In this document: positions 1 through 10,839 of the stretch, in pieces | Numbering within the stretch: the first letter of the stretch is position 1 | Layout of the letters: every line of letters begins with the position of its first letter | DNA from: Halomonas sp. 328 | GTDB taxonomy: Bacteria; Pseudomonadota; Gammaproteobacteria; Pseudomonadales; Halomonadaceae | DNA: 64,000 bases | Direction of reading: 5' to 3' | NCBI RefSeq assembly: GCF_015645095.1 | Contig: NZ_JADOTW010000006.1 | Span: 62,001-126,000, forward strand | The notes under the pieces: generated by a model | What the model was told of the DNA's origin: nothing | Database searches by the model: none | What the model saw: only the letters and a program-made list of their open reading frames with translations | Made by a program: the position numbers and the translations under genes

Positions 1-585
1 GAGGATACCGGCCAGGGCGCCGAGCAGCTCGTCGAGCTCCACCTCGGGGTGGATCACCCGGGTCTCGAGGCTCGGCAGCTCGGCATGGGCCGGGAACCAG
101 TCGCGGCCCTGGCGCGGCACCTCGTCCAGGGACTCGGCGGCCTGCTTGAGGCGCTCGTACTCCTGGAGGCGGCGAATCAGCGCCGCCCGGGGATCCTCTT
201 CCTCCTCCTCGCCCTCCGCCTTGGGGGGGCGCGGCAGCAGGGTCCGCGACTTGATCTCCGCCAGCATCGCCGCCATCAGCAGGTACTCCCCGGCCAGCTC
301 GATCTCCAGGGCCTTCATCAGCTCCACGTACTCGATGTACTGGCGGGTGATGGCGGCCACATCGATGGCGAGGATATCCAGGTTCTGGCGACGGATCAGG
401 TAGAGCAGCAGGTCCAGCGGCCCCTCGAAGGTCTCCAGGAAGACCCGCAGCGCCTCGGGGGGAATATAGAGGTCCTCGGGGAGCTGGGTGATCGGCTCGT
501 CGAACAGCCGCGCCAACACCTCCGCCTGTGCGGCGGCCGCTGGTTCCTGGCTGGTCGCCTGCTCCGCGCCGACTGTCTCGCTCAC
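1..585 (-). CDS. scpA: Segregation and condensation protein A (partial, 3' end outside window)
   Basis: ScpA is the kleisin subunit of the SMC-ScpAB condensin, which organises and segregates the chromosome. The 195 codons in the window give the N-terminal half. An acidic/alanine-rich leader is followed by the conserved core with FEGPLDLLLYLIRRQNLDI and EYLLMAAMLAEIKSRTLLP, then an acidic linker (EGEEEEEDPR) before the next helical segment. The frame is open through base 1, so the C-terminal part that binds the SMC head lies outside. I chose GTG at 585 because it sits just upstream of the conserved block and no better ATG exists; its ribosome-binding site is weak (GGGCAGGGC). scpB would be expected downstream, off the window. 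Confidence 0.9.
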   Translation of the reverse strand, partial: MSETVGAEQATSQEPAAAAQAEVLARLFDEPITQLPEDLYIPPEALRVFLETFEGPLDLLLYLIRRQNLDILAIDVAAITRQYIEYVELMKALEIELAGEYLLMAAMLAEIKSRTLLPRPPKAEGEEEEEDPRAALIRRLQEYERLKQAAESLDEVPRQGRDWFPAHAELPSLETRVIHPEVELDELLGALAGIL

Positions 586-670
586 GCCCTGCCCGTCCGG
601 TTGCGTTCAGCCGGCCAGTCTACCAAGAGAGCCGCGCGGGAGATAGCGAGGGACCTATCGGAGACTCGAG

Positions 671-2476
671 CTATTCCGCCGTTTCGGCCTTGCGATAACG
701 CCCGACATAGTCGAACAGCTTCTCGCGCACCTGCCAGTGGCGGCCCACCTTGCGCCCCACCACGAAGTCCGGGTGACGCAGCCGCCGCCGCTCTTCGATC
801 ACCGCCTCCGGGGTGGTGGGGCGCCAGTCGCTGCCCGGGGCACGCAGATGGTGGCGCAGGAAGGCTGCGGCGAAGGCGCCGCGCTGAGCCGGAGTCTCCA
901 GGGCGAACCATTCGCTGAGCGTGGCGCCGTCCTCATCGTGGTAGGTCACCTTGAGGCGCGGCAGCCCGCGACCATTGACGGTGGACTCGAGCTGCATGCC
1001 GCTGACCCTGAGCACCCTGGCATCCTTGAGCCGCAGCGCCGCCTTGAGCTTGTCGTCGGCATCCACCAGCAGGGTCTCGCAGCCATGGCAGCGGCGGGCG
1101 GCGATATCGTTCTCGGCACCACAGTCGCCGCACACTTTGAAGCGAAAGCGGAAGTCGCACTGCTGGCGCTTGCCTGACTCGTCCTCGACCAGTCCCTGAC
1201 AACGGCGCCCGAAGTGCTCGATCACCAGGTCGCCGTCGCGCTTGCCCCAGAAGAGGTTGGCGTGACCGCAGGCGGGGCACTCGACCTGCACCGGTTCGCT
1301 GTCGGCATCCGGCTTCGGCGAGCCCACCTCGGGGGCATAGAGGTCCCAGGGATTGCCGGCATAGTCGAGGATCAGGCAATCCGTCTTGCCCGGCGACAGG
1401 CGCAGGCCGCGCCCGACGATCTGCTGATAGAGGCTCACCGATTCGGTGGGGCGCAGGATGGCGATCAGGTCCACATGGGGCGCATCGAAGCCGGTGGTGA
1501 GCACCGCCACGTTGACCAGGTACTTGAGCTCCCGGGCCTTGAAGGCGGCGATGATCGCCTCGCGCTCGGCGGAGGGGGTCGCCCCGGTGATCAGCGCCGC
1601 CTCGCCCCGGGGCAGGTAGCCGAGCACCTCCTCGGCATGGGCCACGCTGGCGGCGAACAGCATCACCCCCTGGCGGTCGCGGGCGCGCGCCACGACCTCG
1701 GCGATGATCCCCGGGGTGGCACGGTTTCCCGCCGCCACCCGATTGAGCTCCTCCTCGCGGAACAGCCCGCTCGACGAGGGCACCAGGCGCGAGAAGTCAT
1801 AGCGCTCGACGGCGGCATCCACCCGCCTCGGCTCGGCCAGGTAGCCCTGCTTGACCATCAGCCGCAGGGGCTGCTCGAAGACGCAGTCGCGGAACAGGCA
1901 GTCCGCCTCGCCGCGCACCATGCCGTGGTGGTGGCGATGATAGATAAACCCCTGGCCCAGCCGGTAGGGGGTGGCGGTCAGCCCCAGCACCTTGAGGCCG
2001 GGGTTCTGGGCGCGCAGGTGATCGATCACCCGCCGGTAGCTGGAGGCCTTCTCCTCCGCCACCCGGTGGCACTCGTCGATCACCAGCAGGGTAAAGGCGC
2101 CCTGCCCCGACGCCGGTGCGGCGAAGGCATCCAGGTTCCTGACCACCGACTGCACCGAGCCGAAGACCACCTGGCGGCCGCTCTCCTTGCGACCCAGGCC
2201 GGCGCTGAAGATATCCGCCTGGCGACCATAGGCGAGGAACTTGGCGTGGTTCTGCTCGACCAGCTCGCGCACATGGGCCAGCACCAGCACCCGCCCCCGG
2301 GCCAGACGCGCCAGCTCGGCGATCACCAGGGACTTGCCGCTGCCGGTGGGCAGCACCACCACGGCGGGGTCGTCGCTGGCGCGAAAATGGCCGACCACCC
2401 GCGAGACTGCCTCCCGTTGATAGGGGCGCAGGCTGGGCGGCGTGGCGAGAGCGTCGGGGGAAAGGGGCGCGGTCAT
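671..2476 (-). CDS. radD: RadD-like DNA repair helicase (YejH family)
   Basis: RadD is a superfamily 2 DNA-dependent ATPase that supports RecA-mediated recombination and double-strand-break tolerance. The 601-residue product matches RadD along its length. Walker A PTGSGKS is at residues 43-49, the DECH box at 134-137, and motif III-like [10 protein letters not shown] near 165. The helicase C domain contains [16 protein letters not shown] and [18 protein letters not shown]-terminal cysteine-rich part (CPACG, CGDCG, CHGCE) probably binds zinc. Its length is slightly above the approximately 590 residues usual for enterobacterial members. It lies upstream of scpA on the same strand with an 85-base gap, so co-transcription is possible but not shown. 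Confidence 0.93.
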   Translation of the reverse strand: MTAPLSPDALATPPSLRPYQREAVSRVVGHFRASDDPAVVVLPTGSGKSLVIAELARLARGRVLVLAHVRELVEQNHAKFLAYGRQADIFSAGLGRKESGRQVVFGSVQSVVRNLDAFAAPASGQGAFTLLVIDECHRVAEEKASSYRRVIDHLRAQNPGLKVLGLTATPYRLGQGFIYHRHHHGMVRGEADCLFRDCVFEQPLRLMVKQGYLAEPRRVDAAVERYDFSRLVPSSSGLFREEELNRVAAGNRATPGIIAEVVARARDRQGVMLFAASVAHAEEVLGYLPRGEAALITGATPSAEREAIIAAFKARELKYLVNVAVLTTGFDAPHVDLIAILRPTESVSLYQQIVGRGLRLSPGKTDCLILDYAGNPWDLYAPEVGSPKPDADSEPVQVECPACGHANLFWGKRDGDLVIEHFGRRCQGLVEDESGKRQQCDFRFRFKVCGDCGAENDIAARRCHGCETLLVDADDKLKAALRLKDARVLRVSGMQLESTVNGRGLPRLKVTYHDEDGATLSEWFALETPAQRGAFAAAFLRHHLRAPGSDWRPTTPEAVIEERRRLRHPDFVVGRKVGRHWQVREKLFDYVGRYRKAETAE

Positions 2477-2699
2477 GGCAGGGCCCTGGCAAGCGAAGCC
2501 GCCATTCTAGCGGCTCGCCATGGGCCGACCCAAGCCGCAGGACTATCAGCGCTGGAATGGCGCAGGGGCGCTGGGGGCAGGTCGGAGCGGGGGTCCTATG
2601 CCAGGGATGGCATCGGTAGCGCCCAGGGAGGGGTTCACCGCGCCCCGCGATGGCCTGCCCTCAGGGTAGCCCCGAGCCTCCATGGAAGAGAAACAAACG

Positions 2700-3518
2700 C
2701 TAGTCGAAGCGGGCCGGACGCTGTTCCAGGCGGGCGGCCACCGCTTCCTGCTGCTCGGCGCTGCCCAGCAGCTCACCCTGCAATCGGGCCTCCAGGGCCA
2801 GGCGCTCACGCTGAGAGAGCAAGGGGGCGGTTTCGAAGAGGGTACGCGCCGCCGCCACCGCCCTGGGGGAGCGGGCGGCGATGGCTCGGGAGACTTCCCG
2901 GGCCGTCGCCTCCGGGGTCTCGCTCAGGCGGGTGACCAGGCCCAGGGCATGGGCCTCGTCGCCGCTGACCTTGCGCCCGCTCCAGGCCAGCTCCTGAATC
3001 ACGTCCCGGCGCAGCCCGGCGCCGGTGACGCTGATGGCCATGTCGGGGATGATGCCCCAGTCGATCTCCAGCAACCCCAGCCGCACCTCGGGGTGCGCCA
3101 CGCGGATATCCGCGCCCAGGGCGATCTGCAGGCCGCCGCCATAGACATGGCCGTGGAGGGCGGCGATCACCGGCACCCCGGCGTCACGCCAGCCCAGGGC
3201 CAGGCGCTGCACCGGGTTGATGCCATCCTCGGGGGCCGCCTCCAGCAACCCGGGCAGCCGCTCGGGCGCCCCCATGATGGATGCCATGTCCAGGCCGGCG
3301 CAGAAGCTCTCGCCCTCCCCCACCAGCAGCACGGTGCGCACCCGCCCGGCCTCGGCCAACGCCTCGAGCCGTCGCTGCGCCGCCAGCAGGCCCTCGATCA
3401 TGGCCCAGTCCAGGCCATTGAGCGCCTCCGGGCGGGCCAGGGCGACCCGGGCCACGAAGTCGGTGACCGTCAGGGTCACCCGTGATGCGAAATGTTCCTG
3501 CGCGAAAGCGTCCGACAT
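2700..3518 (-). CDS. Crotonase family enoyl-CoA hydratase/isomerase
   Basis: The 272-residue protein has the crotonase fold signature. The oxyanion-hole strand GESFCAGLDM and the glycine-rich HVYGGGLQIALGADIRVA segment are both present, followed by GLLEIDWGIIPDM. The family hydrates or isomerises acyl-CoA substrates, but sequence alone does not fix the substrate. The short N-terminus and final EQRPARFD fit stand-alone crotonases annotated as enoyl-CoA hydratase-related. ATG 3518 is preceded by GAGGAG nine bases upstream. It is transcribed toward radD across a 223-base gap (2477-2699) in which I see no gene. No beta-oxidation partner is adjacent. Confidence 0.85.
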   Translation of the reverse strand: MSDAFAQEHFASRVTLTVTDFVARVALARPEALNGLDWAMIEGLLAAQRRLEALAEAGRVRTVLLVGEGESFCAGLDMASIMGAPERLPGLLEAAPEDGINPVQRLALGWRDAGVPVIAALHGHVYGGGLQIALGADIRVAHPEVRLGLLEIDWGIIPDMAISVTGAGLRRDVIQELAWSGRKVSGDEAHALGLVTRLSETPEATAREVSRAIAARSPRAVAAARTLFETAPLLSQRERLALEARLQGELLGSAEQQEAVAARLEQRPARFD

Positions 3519-3585
3519 GGGGGCTCTCCTCGGTGGGCTATCCCCCGAGTCTGCCCCCTGTCGAGGCTGATTTCAAACAGTTGTT

Positions 3586-4104
3586 TCAGGCCAGCAACAG
3601 CCCCTGCAGCAATAGGTAACCGGGCAGCCAGGCGGTCACCAGCCCCTGGGCCAGGGCGGTGCGCGCCATCAGCGGCTGCAGCTGGGGGCGATGGCAGAGC
3701 ATCAGGTAGAAGCCGAACCAGAGCAGGGCCCAGGCCAGCCAGTTGAGCCCCGACCACCAGCCCCAGAGCCCCTCGGCCACCGCCAGCTGCAACAGCCCGG
3801 TGGGCAGGGCGGTGAGCGCCACGAAGAGACAGAAATAGCCCAGGCCATGGCCGGAGCTGCCGTTGCGGCGATTGATGGCCACCCAGAGGTAGGTGAAGGC
3901 GAACAGCAGCGTCATGGCCGCGGTGCGCACGCTGGCCGCATCGGCTCCCGGGCCGAAGGCGGCATAGGCCGCCACCGCCAGGCTGACGCCGCCGGCGAAG
4001 AAGTTGATCACCTGGATCTCGCGGTCCTCGATGCGCCCCAGCATCCACAGGCCATTGAGCACCAGTACCGCGCCCACATAGAGCAGACTCAGTCCCTCAT
4101 GCAC
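3586..4104 (-). CDS. AmiS/UreI family urea or short-chain amide channel
   Basis: This is a small integral membrane protein of about 172 residues with six likely hydrophobic helices. It begins HEGLSLLYVGAVLVLNGLWMLG, the typical first segment of AmiS/UreI proteins. Members conduct urea or short amides across the inner membrane. The frame could begin at 4152, but GTG 4104 is preferred: a GGGAGAG ribosome-binding site lies seven bases upstream and the resulting length matches the family. No urease or amidase gene is in the window, so the substrate cannot be assigned from context. It is divergent from the small zinc-ribbon gene at 4374. Confidence 0.82.
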   Translation of the reverse strand: MHEGLSLLYVGAVLVLNGLWMLGRIEDREIQVINFFAGGVSLAVAAYAAFGPGADAASVRTAAMTLLFAFTYLWVAINRRNGSSGHGLGYFCLFVALTALPTGLLQLAVAEGLWGWWSGLNWLAWALLWFGFYLMLCHRPQLQPLMARTALAQGLVTAWLPGYLLLQGLLLA

Positions 4105-4239
4105 CGTTGCACTCTCCCGGCTCGGGGCGCCAACCCCATGCCGGAGCCCCATTTACAGCCGCTCTTATAGCCGGAAGCCCCACTCTCGACAAGCCCTATG
4201 GAAATATATTCCACATACTGGGAAGGCACGGAAGAAATT

Positions 4240-4261
4240 TAGTTCGCCAACTATTGAACTA
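4240..4261. promoter_or_regulatory. Inverted repeat in AT-rich divergent promoter region
   Basis: TAGTTC and GAACTA form a 6-base inverted repeat with a 10-base spacer. It lies inside an unusually AT-rich stretch (about 4195-4262) between the divergent AmiS/UreI and zinc-ribbon genes. It may be an operator or a small hairpin; no regulator can be named. Confidence 0.35.
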
Positions 4262-4373
4262 GACGCCACTGACCGCCATCTCATTCCATGAGGCAAGCCC
4301 CGCAAGGCGCTCGGTGATCACCATCACCAGGCCCCTTGCGAGGCGGTTTCATCACCCAAGAAGGAGATCCGCC

Positions 4374-4583
4374 ATGCAAGTCACCCTGAGCCCCGACTGT
4401 CCCGACTGCGGCGCCCGCCTGAAGCGGCTGCCCCCCACCCGGCACGGCCACGGCCATGTCTACTGCCTGGAGTGCGGCCATGACTTCGGCCGCTACGAGG
4501 CCCTGGCGGCACGCTTCCGCCAGGAGCTGGACACCCTGGAGGCGCGACTGGGGTTGCCGCCGGCACCGCCCGCGGCCCCCTAG
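4374..4583 (+). CDS. Small zinc-ribbon protein, function unknown
   Basis: The 69-residue protein has CxxC pairs at residues 9/12 and 31/34, a classic zinc-ribbon arrangement. They are linked by a basic, His-rich turn (RHGHGHVY) and followed by a helical tail with ARFRQELDTLEARLG. The start at 4374 is clear because AAGGAGAT lies just upstream; an in-frame start at 4314 has no such signal. The fold resembles small YfgJ-like zinc-ribbon proteins, but the role is unknown. It is convergent with purL and separated from it by a strong hairpin. Confidence 0.75.
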   Translation: MQVTLSPDCPDCGARLKRLPPTRHGHGHVYCLECGHDFGRYEALAARFRQELDTLEARLGLPPAPPAAP

Positions 4584-4605
4584 AACGCGGCGCATAGCCA
4601 GAACG

Positions 4606-4635
4606 CGACAAGGCGGCCCGAGGGCCGCCTTGTCG
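4606..4635. terminator. Strong hairpin between convergent zinc-ribbon gene and purL
   Basis: CGACAAGGCGGCCC and its exact complement form a 14-base perfect stem with a minimal loop, 22 bases after the zinc-ribbon stop codon. No T-tract follows on either strand, so it may be a bidirectional or Rho-assisted terminator. Confidence 0.7.
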
Positions 4636-4646
4636 ACGTGGGGAGC

Positions 4647-4710
4647 GGGCCTTAGCCCACCCGGACTCGGACAGGCTGTGGTGAAACGGCGGAACAGCCG
4701 CAGCCAGGCG
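4647..4710 (-). repeat. Diverged duplicate of the purL 3' end
   Basis: This stretch repeats the end of purL (4743-4793). On the minus strand both copies contain CCTGGCTGCGGCTGTTCCGC and both end GGGTGGGCTAAGG, which carries the purL stop codon. The downstream copy has an extra insert of about 14 bases between the two blocks. It lies outside the purL coding frame and looks like a remnant of a tandem duplication of the gene end. Confidence 0.75.
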
Positions 4711-4746
4711 TCGGGGCGCCCCCGGGAGAGCGCCTCAACCTTGGCC

Positions 4747-7700
4747 TTAGCCCACCCAGACTCGGGCGTTGCGGAACAGCCGCAGCCAGGCACCGTCCTG
4801 GGTCCAGTCACTAGGCCGCCAGGAGTTGGTGACCGCCCGCACCACCCGCTCCGGGTGGGGCATCATGATGGTGACCCGACCGTCCGGGGTGGTCAGGCCG
4901 GTGATGCCGGCGGGGGAACCGTTGGGGTTGGCCGGGTAGCGGCTGGTGACCTGGCCGTAGTTGTCCACGTAGCGCAGCGCCACCTGGCCGCCGCTCTGCA
5001 TGGTGCGCAGGTGACCGCTGTCGCGGAACTCGGCACGGCCCTCACCGTGGGCCACGGCGATGGGCAGTCGCGAGCCTTCCATGCCGGCCAGCAGGATCGA
5101 CGGGCTCTTCTCCACCTGGACCATGGCCACCCGGGCCTCGAACTGCTCCGACTCGTTGCGCACGAAGCGCGGCCAGGCCTCGGCACCGGGGATCAGTTCC
5201 TTGAGCTGGGAGAGCATCTGGCAGCCGTTGCAGACACCCAGGGCGAAGCTGTCGTCGCGCTGGAAGAAACCGGCGAACTGCTCGCGGGCCTGGGCATTGA
5301 AGAGCACCGACTTGGCCCAGCCGCCGCCGGCGCCCAGGACGTCACCGTAGGAGAAGCCGCCGCAGGCCACCAGGCCCTTGAACTGCTCGAGGGTGACCCG
5401 CCCCTCGAGGATATCGCTCATATGCACGTCGACCGCCTCGAAGCCGGCCTTGTCGAAGGCCCAGGCCATCTCCAGGTGACCGTTGACGCCCTGCTCGCGC
5501 AGGATCGCCATGGCGGGACGGGCGGTGTTGATAAAGGGCGCGGCGATATCCTCGTCGATGGCGAAGCTCGGCTCGGCGGACAGCCCCGGGTCGCGGTCGT
5601 CCAGCAGGCCATCGAACTCGCTCTTAGCGCACTCCGGGTTGTCGCGCAGGGCCTGCAGCTGGTAGCTGGTCTCGGCCCAGGTGCGCTGGGCCAGCAGCCG
5701 GGTGGTCTCGAGCAGCGGCTCCTCGAAGAGGGTGACCCGCACCTGGTCGTCGTAGCGGGGCCGGGCGATGACGCCGCAGGTCTCGATGCCGGCGGCGGCG
5801 AACTGGGCCAGCACTTCCTCGGTGTGGGCACGGTTGACCTGGATCACCGCGCCGAGCTCCTCGGCGAAGAGGGCATTGACCGCCTCGTGGGGCTCGTCGA
5901 TCAGCCAGTCGAGCTTGATCTCCAGGCCGGCGTGGGCGGCGAAGGCCATCTCCAGCAGGGTCACCAGCAGGCCGCCGTCGCTGCGGTCGTGGTAGGCGAG
6001 CAGCTTGCCCTCGGCGTTGAGGCCCTGGATCACCGCGAAGAAGGCCTTGAGGTCCTCGGCGTCGTCCAGGTCGGGGCAGTCGTCGCCCACCTGGCCATAG
6101 ACCTGGGCCAGGGCCGAACCGCCCAGGCGGTTCTTGCCGCCGCCCAGGTCGATCAACAGCAGGTCGGACTCGTCCTGCTCCAGGTTGATCTGCGGGGTCA
6201 GGGTCTTCAGCGCATCGGTGACCGGGGCGAAGCCGGTGATCACCAGCGACAGCGGCGAGGTGATGCTCTTCTCCTCCCCGTCCTCCTGCCAGGCGGTGCG
6301 CATGGACATGGAGTCCTTGCCCACCGGCACGGCGATGCCGAGCGCCGGGCAGAGCTCCATGCCCACGGCGTGGACGGCGTCGTACAGCGCCTGGTTCTCG
6401 CCGGGGTGGTCGGCGGCGCTCATCCAGTTGGCGGAGAGCTTGATATCGGAGAGTTCGGCGATGGGCGCGGCGGCCAGGTTGGTGATCGCCTCGGCCACCG
6501 CCAGGCGGGCGCTGGCGGCGGGATCGATCAGCGCCACCGGGGGCCGCTCGCCCATGGCCATGGCCTCGCCGGCATGGGTGTCGAAGCTCGCCGTGGTCAC
6601 GGCGACGTCCGCCACCGGCACCTGCCAGGGGCCGACCATCTGGTCGCGGGCCACCTGGCCGGTGATGGAGCGGTCGCCGATGGTGATCAGGAAGCCCTTG
6701 GAGGCCACGGTGGGCAGGCGCAGCACCCGATCCATCGCCTCGCGCAGGTCCAGGTTGTCGAGCATCACGCCGGGCAGCTCGCGGGCCTCGCGGGAGAACT
6801 CGCGGGTCATCTTCGGCGGCTTGCCGAACAGCACGCTCATCGGCAGGTCGACGGGCTTGCTCTCGAAGTGGCCATCGCGCACTTCCAGGTGGTGGGGCTC
6901 GGTGGCCTCGCCGACCACCGCATAGGGGCAGCGCTCGCGGCGGCACAGGGCATCGAAGGTGTCGAGCTCCTCCGGGGCCACCGCCAGCACGTAGCGCTCC
7001 TGGGCCTCGTTGCACCAGATCTCCAGCGGGCTCATGCCCGGCTCGGCATTGGGCACGGCGCGCAGGTCGAAGAGGCCGCCGCGCTCGCCATCCTTGACCA
7101 GCTCCGGCAAGGCATTGGAGAGGCCGCCGGCGCCCACGTCGTGGAAGAAGCGAATGGGGTTCTTGTCGCCCAGGGCCCAGCAGCGGTCGATCACCTCCTG
7201 GGCGCGACGCTCGATCTCGGCGTTGTCGCGCTGCACCGAGGCGAAGTCCAGGTCGGCGCTGGAGGCACCGGAGGCCATGGAGGAGGCGGCACCGCCGCCC
7301 AGGCCGATCAGCATCGCCGGCCCGCCCATCACGATCAGCTTGCCGCCCACCGGAATCTCGCCCTTCTGGACGTGCTGGTCGCGGATATTGCCGTAGCCGC
7401 CGGCGATCATGATCGGCTTGTGGTAGCCGCGGCGCTCGATGCCGTTGGCGCCCAGGGCGTCCTGCTCATAGGTACGGAAGTAGCCGGTGAGGTTGGGACG
7501 CCCGAACTCGTTGTTGAAGGCGGCGCCGCCGATGGGCCCTTCCAGCATGATCTCCAGGGCGTTGACGATGCGCTCCGGCTTGCCGTAGTCGAAGGCCTCC
7601 CAGGGCTGCACGAACTCGGGGATGCGCAGGTTGGAGACGGTGAAGCCGGTGAGGCCCGCCTTGGGCTTGCCGCCGATGCCGGTGGCGCCCTCGTCGCGGA

Positions 7701-8664
7701 TCTCGCCGCCGGCGCCGGTGGCTGCGCCGGGATAGGGGGCGATGGCGGTGGGGTGGTTGTGGGTCTCCACCTTCATCAGGATCTGGATCGGCTCCTCGAC
7801 GGCGGCGTAGCGGGCCCGCTCGCCCTCGGCACCGGTCAGCGGCGCGGCGAAGAAGCGCGGCGCCGTGGTGCCCTCGATCACCGCGGCGTTGTCGCTGTAG
7901 GCGGAGAGCACCTTGCCCGGCGAGGCCTGGTGGGTGTTCTTGATCATCTTGAACAGCGAGTGGCTCTGGGCCTCGCCGTCGATCAGCCAGTCGGCGTTGA
8001 AGATCTTGTGGCGGCAGTGCTCGGAGTTGGCCTGGGCGAACATCATCAGTTCGACGTCGGTGGGGTTGCGCGAAAGCTCTCTGAAGGCCGACAGCAGGTA
8101 ATCGATCTCGTCATCGGCCAGGGCCAGACCCAGCTCGCCGTTGGCGGTGGCCAGGGCCGCCCGGCCGCCGCTGAGAATATCCACGCTGCCCAGGGGCGCC
8201 GGCTCATGATGGGAGAAGAGCTTGGCGGCATCGGAGGCATTGGCCAGCACAGTCTCGGTCATGCGGTCGTGGAGCGCCGCCTGGATGGCCTCGAAGGCGG
8301 CCTCGGAGAGGGTGCCCCCCAGCCTGACCCGGTAGGCAACGCCACGCTCCAGGCGACGCACCTGCCCCAGGCCGCAGTTGCGGGCGATATCGGTGGCCTT
8401 GGAGGACCAGGGCGACTGGGTGCCGATGCGCGGCACCACCAGGAAGAGATGGCCCTCGCGACCGCCCGCGCCCCGGGGCGCGCCATAGTCGAGCAGCCGC
8501 TCCAGCACCGCCAACGCCTCGGCGCCGAGGTCGCCATCGTGGTCGACGAAGTGCACATAGTCGGCATGCAGGGATTCGACCTCGGGCACCTGTGCACGCA
8601 GGGTGGCCAGCAACTTGGCATGACGGAAAGCGGAAAGGGCAGGCGCACCGCGCAGTTCGAGCAT
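4747..8664 (-). CDS. purL: Phosphoribosylformylglycinamidine synthase (PurL, large single-chain form)
   Basis: PurL converts FGAR, glutamine and ATP to FGAM in step four of purine synthesis. The 1305-residue product is the proteobacterial single-chain type. A PurS-like N-terminus starts [19 protein letters not shown]. The tandem PurM-like ATP-binding halves contain [18 protein letters not shown] and [18 protein letters not shown]-terminal class I glutaminase has the nucleophile Cys1145 in [13 protein letters not shown] 8664 is chosen because it begins the conserved N-terminus and follows AGAGG; the frame extends to 8835 but that part is unlike PurL. It is divergent from mltF, an order seen in many gammaproteobacteria. 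Confidence 0.97.
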   Translation of the reverse strand: MLELRGAPALSAFRHAKLLATLRAQVPEVESLHADYVHFVDHDGDLGAEALAVLERLLDYGAPRGAGGREGHLFLVVPRIGTQSPWSSKATDIARNCGLGQVRRLERGVAYRVRLGGTLSEAAFEAIQAALHDRMTETVLANASDAAKLFSHHEPAPLGSVDILSGGRAALATANGELGLALADDEIDYLLSAFRELSRNPTDVELMMFAQANSEHCRHKIFNADWLIDGEAQSHSLFKMIKNTHQASPGKVLSAYSDNAAVIEGTTAPRFFAAPLTGAEGERARYAAVEEPIQILMKVETHNHPTAIAPYPGAATGAGGEIRDEGATGIGGKPKAGLTGFTVSNLRIPEFVQPWEAFDYGKPERIVNALEIMLEGPIGGAAFNNEFGRPNLTGYFRTYEQDALGANGIERRGYHKPIMIAGGYGNIRDQHVQKGEIPVGGKLIVMGGPAMLIGLGGGAASSMASGASSADLDFASVQRDNAEIERRAQEVIDRCWALGDKNPIRFFHDVGAGGLSNALPELVKDGERGGLFDLRAVPNAEPGMSPLEIWCNEAQERYVLAVAPEELDTFDALCRRERCPYAVVGEATEPHHLEVRDGHFESKPVDLPMSVLFGKPPKMTREFSREARELPGVMLDNLDLREAMDRVLRLPTVASKGFLITIGDRSITGQVARDQMVGPWQVPVADVAVTTASFDTHAGEAMAMGERPPVALIDPAASARLAVAEAITNLAAAPIAELSDIKLSANWMSAADHPGENQALYDAVHAVGMELCPALGIAVPVGKDSMSMRTAWQEDGEEKSITSPLSLVITGFAPVTDALKTLTPQINLEQDESDLLLIDLGGGKNRLGGSALAQVYGQVGDDCPDLDDAEDLKAFFAVIQGLNAEGKLLAYHDRSDGGLLVTLLEMAFAAHAGLEIKLDWLIDEPHEAVNALFAEELGAVIQVNRAHTEEVLAQFAAAGIETCGVIARPRYDDQVRVTLFEEPLLETTRLLAQRTWAETSYQLQALRDNPECAKSEFDGLLDDRDPGLSAEPSFAIDEDIAAPFINTARPAMAILREQGVNGHLEMAWAFDKAGFEAVDVHMSDILEGRVTLEQFKGLVACGGFSYGDVLGAGGGWAKSVLFNAQAREQFAGFFQRDDSFALGVCNGCQMLSQLKELIPGAEAWPRFVRNESEQFEARVAMVQVEKSPSILLAGMEGSRLPIAVAHGEGRAEFRDSGHLRTMQSGGQVALRYVDNYGQVTSRYPANPNGSPAGITGLTTPDGRVTIMMPHPERVVRAVTNSWRPSDWTQDGAWLRLFRNARVWVG

Positions 8665-8833
8665 GTCGATCGAGCCTCTGAAGAGATAGCGAAGAAATGG
8701 CAGGAGTGGAGCCGCGGCTGGCGGCAATCTGGCGCACATGATACTGGAAAGCGAGGCCTGGACGAAATCCGCGGGATGACAGCCTCGGCCGGCGCCGTTA
8801 TGGTGGGGCGTTCCGAGGCGACCGCTGACCCCC

Positions 8834-10303
8834 ATGCACCGATCCCTGGCTCTCCATCTCTACCGCCACTGGCGGGGTTACCTGCTGCTCTGCTGCGGCC
8901 TGCTGCTGGCCCTGTGGCCGGCGCGCCAGTCGCCGCGCCCCGACTCGCCACTGACGGCGATTCGCGAGCGGGCCTTCCTTAGCGTGCTGACCCGCAACAC
9001 CCCCACCACCTATTACCAGGGCAGCCACGGCCCCGCCGGCTTCGAGTACGAGCTGGCCCGGCGCTTCGCCGATCACCTGGGGGTCAGCCTGGACATGGAT
9101 GCCGACCACAGCCTCCAGGAAGTACTGGCCGGCGTGCGCGCGGGCGCCGCCGATATGGGCGCCGCCGCCCTGCCCCTGGCCCCGGAGCAGGAGGGGGTCA
9201 TCTTCAGTCGCCCCATCCTCACCCTGCAGCCGCTGGTGGTCTACCGCCGTGGCCTGCCCCCGGTGCGCGATATCGACGACCTGCGACGCCTGTCGATCGC
9301 CACCCTGCGCGGCTCGGGCACCGGCCTGGTGCTGCGCGAGCTGCAGGCCGAGCTGCCCGAGTTGAGCTGGCTGGAGAGCGGCGGCCTGGAGGTGGCCGAC
9401 CTGCTGCAGCGGGTCGAGTCCGGCAGCCTCGACGCCGCCGTGGTCTACGCCCACCAGTTCCGCCTCAACCGCCTCTTCTTCCCCGGGGTGGAGCGCGGCT
9501 TCCCCCTCGGCGAGCCGCTCTCCATGGCCTGGGCCTTTCCCGCCCAGGGCGGCCTGGCCCTGCAGCAGGCGGCCAATGCCTTCCTGACGACCCAGCAGGC
9601 CAACGGCGAGCTGGACGCCCTGCTCGAGCGCTACTTCGGCCACGATGACTACCTGGAATACGTGGGGGCGCGGCGCTTTATCCGCCAGGTGCGGGAGGTG
9701 CTGCCCGACTATGCGCCACTGTTTCGCGAGGCGGCCCGGGACACCGGTTTCGACTGGAAGCTGCTGGCAGCGCTCGGCTACCAGGAATCCCACTGGGACC
9801 CGGAGGCCACCTCACCCACCGGGGTGCGCGGCCTGATGATGCTGACCCTCCCCACCGCCGGGGAGATGGGCGTCGAGGATCGCCTCGACCCGGTCCAGAG
9901 CATCGACGGCGGCGCCCGCTACCTGCGTAGCATCAAGGAGCGCCTGCCGGAGAGCATCGAGGACCCCGACCGCCTGTGGATGGCCCTGGCCGCCTACAAC
10001 GTGGGCCTGGGGCATCTCTATGACGCCCGGCGCATCGCCGAGCAGCGCGGCGGCGACCCGGACCGCTGGGCCGATGTGCGCGAGGCGCTGCCGCTGCTGC
10101 AGAAGCGCGAGTGGTACAGCCAGACTCGCTACGGCTATGCCCGGGGCGGCGAGCCGGTGATCTATGTGCGCAATATCCGCCGCTACTACGAGATCCTCGA
10201 CTACGTGGACCGTAGCCAGCAGCAGTTCTTCCGGCTCAACGCCCGGCGCCCGGACGGCGTCGACGACGATCTGCTGTTCGATACGGTACCGCCGGTTCTC
10301 TAG
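8834..10303 (+). CDS. mltF: Membrane-bound lytic murein transglycosylase F
   Basis: MltF cleaves peptidoglycan glycan strands at the outer membrane, producing 1,6-anhydromuropeptides. The 489-residue protein has a short hydrophobic N-terminal signal ([12 protein letters not shown]). A periplasmic solute-binding-like domain follows (about residues 40-270, with [16 protein letters not shown]). The C-terminal domain is lysozyme-like, with the catalytic glutamate at position 318 in [10 protein letters not shown] and later AAYNVGLGH. The ribosome-binding site before ATG 8834 is poor, but the signal sequence begins here. It is divergent from purL and convergent with tadA (7-base gap). Confidence 0.94.
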   Translation: MHRSLALHLYRHWRGYLLLCCGLLLALWPARQSPRPDSPLTAIRERAFLSVLTRNTPTTYYQGSHGPAGFEYELARRFADHLGVSLDMDADHSLQEVLAGVRAGAADMGAAALPLAPEQEGVIFSRPILTLQPLVVYRRGLPPVRDIDDLRRLSIATLRGSGTGLVLRELQAELPELSWLESGGLEVADLLQRVESGSLDAAVVYAHQFRLNRLFFPGVERGFPLGEPLSMAWAFPAQGGLALQQAANAFLTTQQANGELDALLERYFGHDDYLEYVGARRFIRQVREVLPDYAPLFREAARDTGFDWKLLAALGYQESHWDPEATSPTGVRGLMMLTLPTAGEMGVEDRLDPVQSIDGGARYLRSIKERLPESIEDPDRLWMALAAYNVGLGHLYDARRIAEQRGGDPDRWADVREALPLLQKREWYSQTRYGYARGGEPVIYVRNIRRYYEILDYVDRSQQQFFRLNARRPDGVDDDLLFDTVPPVL

Positions 10304-10309
10304 GCTCGC

Positions 10310-10819
<510 letters not shown>

Positions 10820-10839
10820 CTACCGCAGAGGATAGCGCC

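Noticed and set aside
2477..2699. Possible small gene in the gap between radD and the crotonase gene
   Set aside because: Frames here are antisense or lack a start signal. No motif or conserved pattern was seen.
4456..8982. Very long plus-strand open frame opposite purL
   Set aside because: It is the antisense of purL caused by high GC and has low-complexity His/Gly/Ala content. purL on the minus strand is conserved over its entire length.
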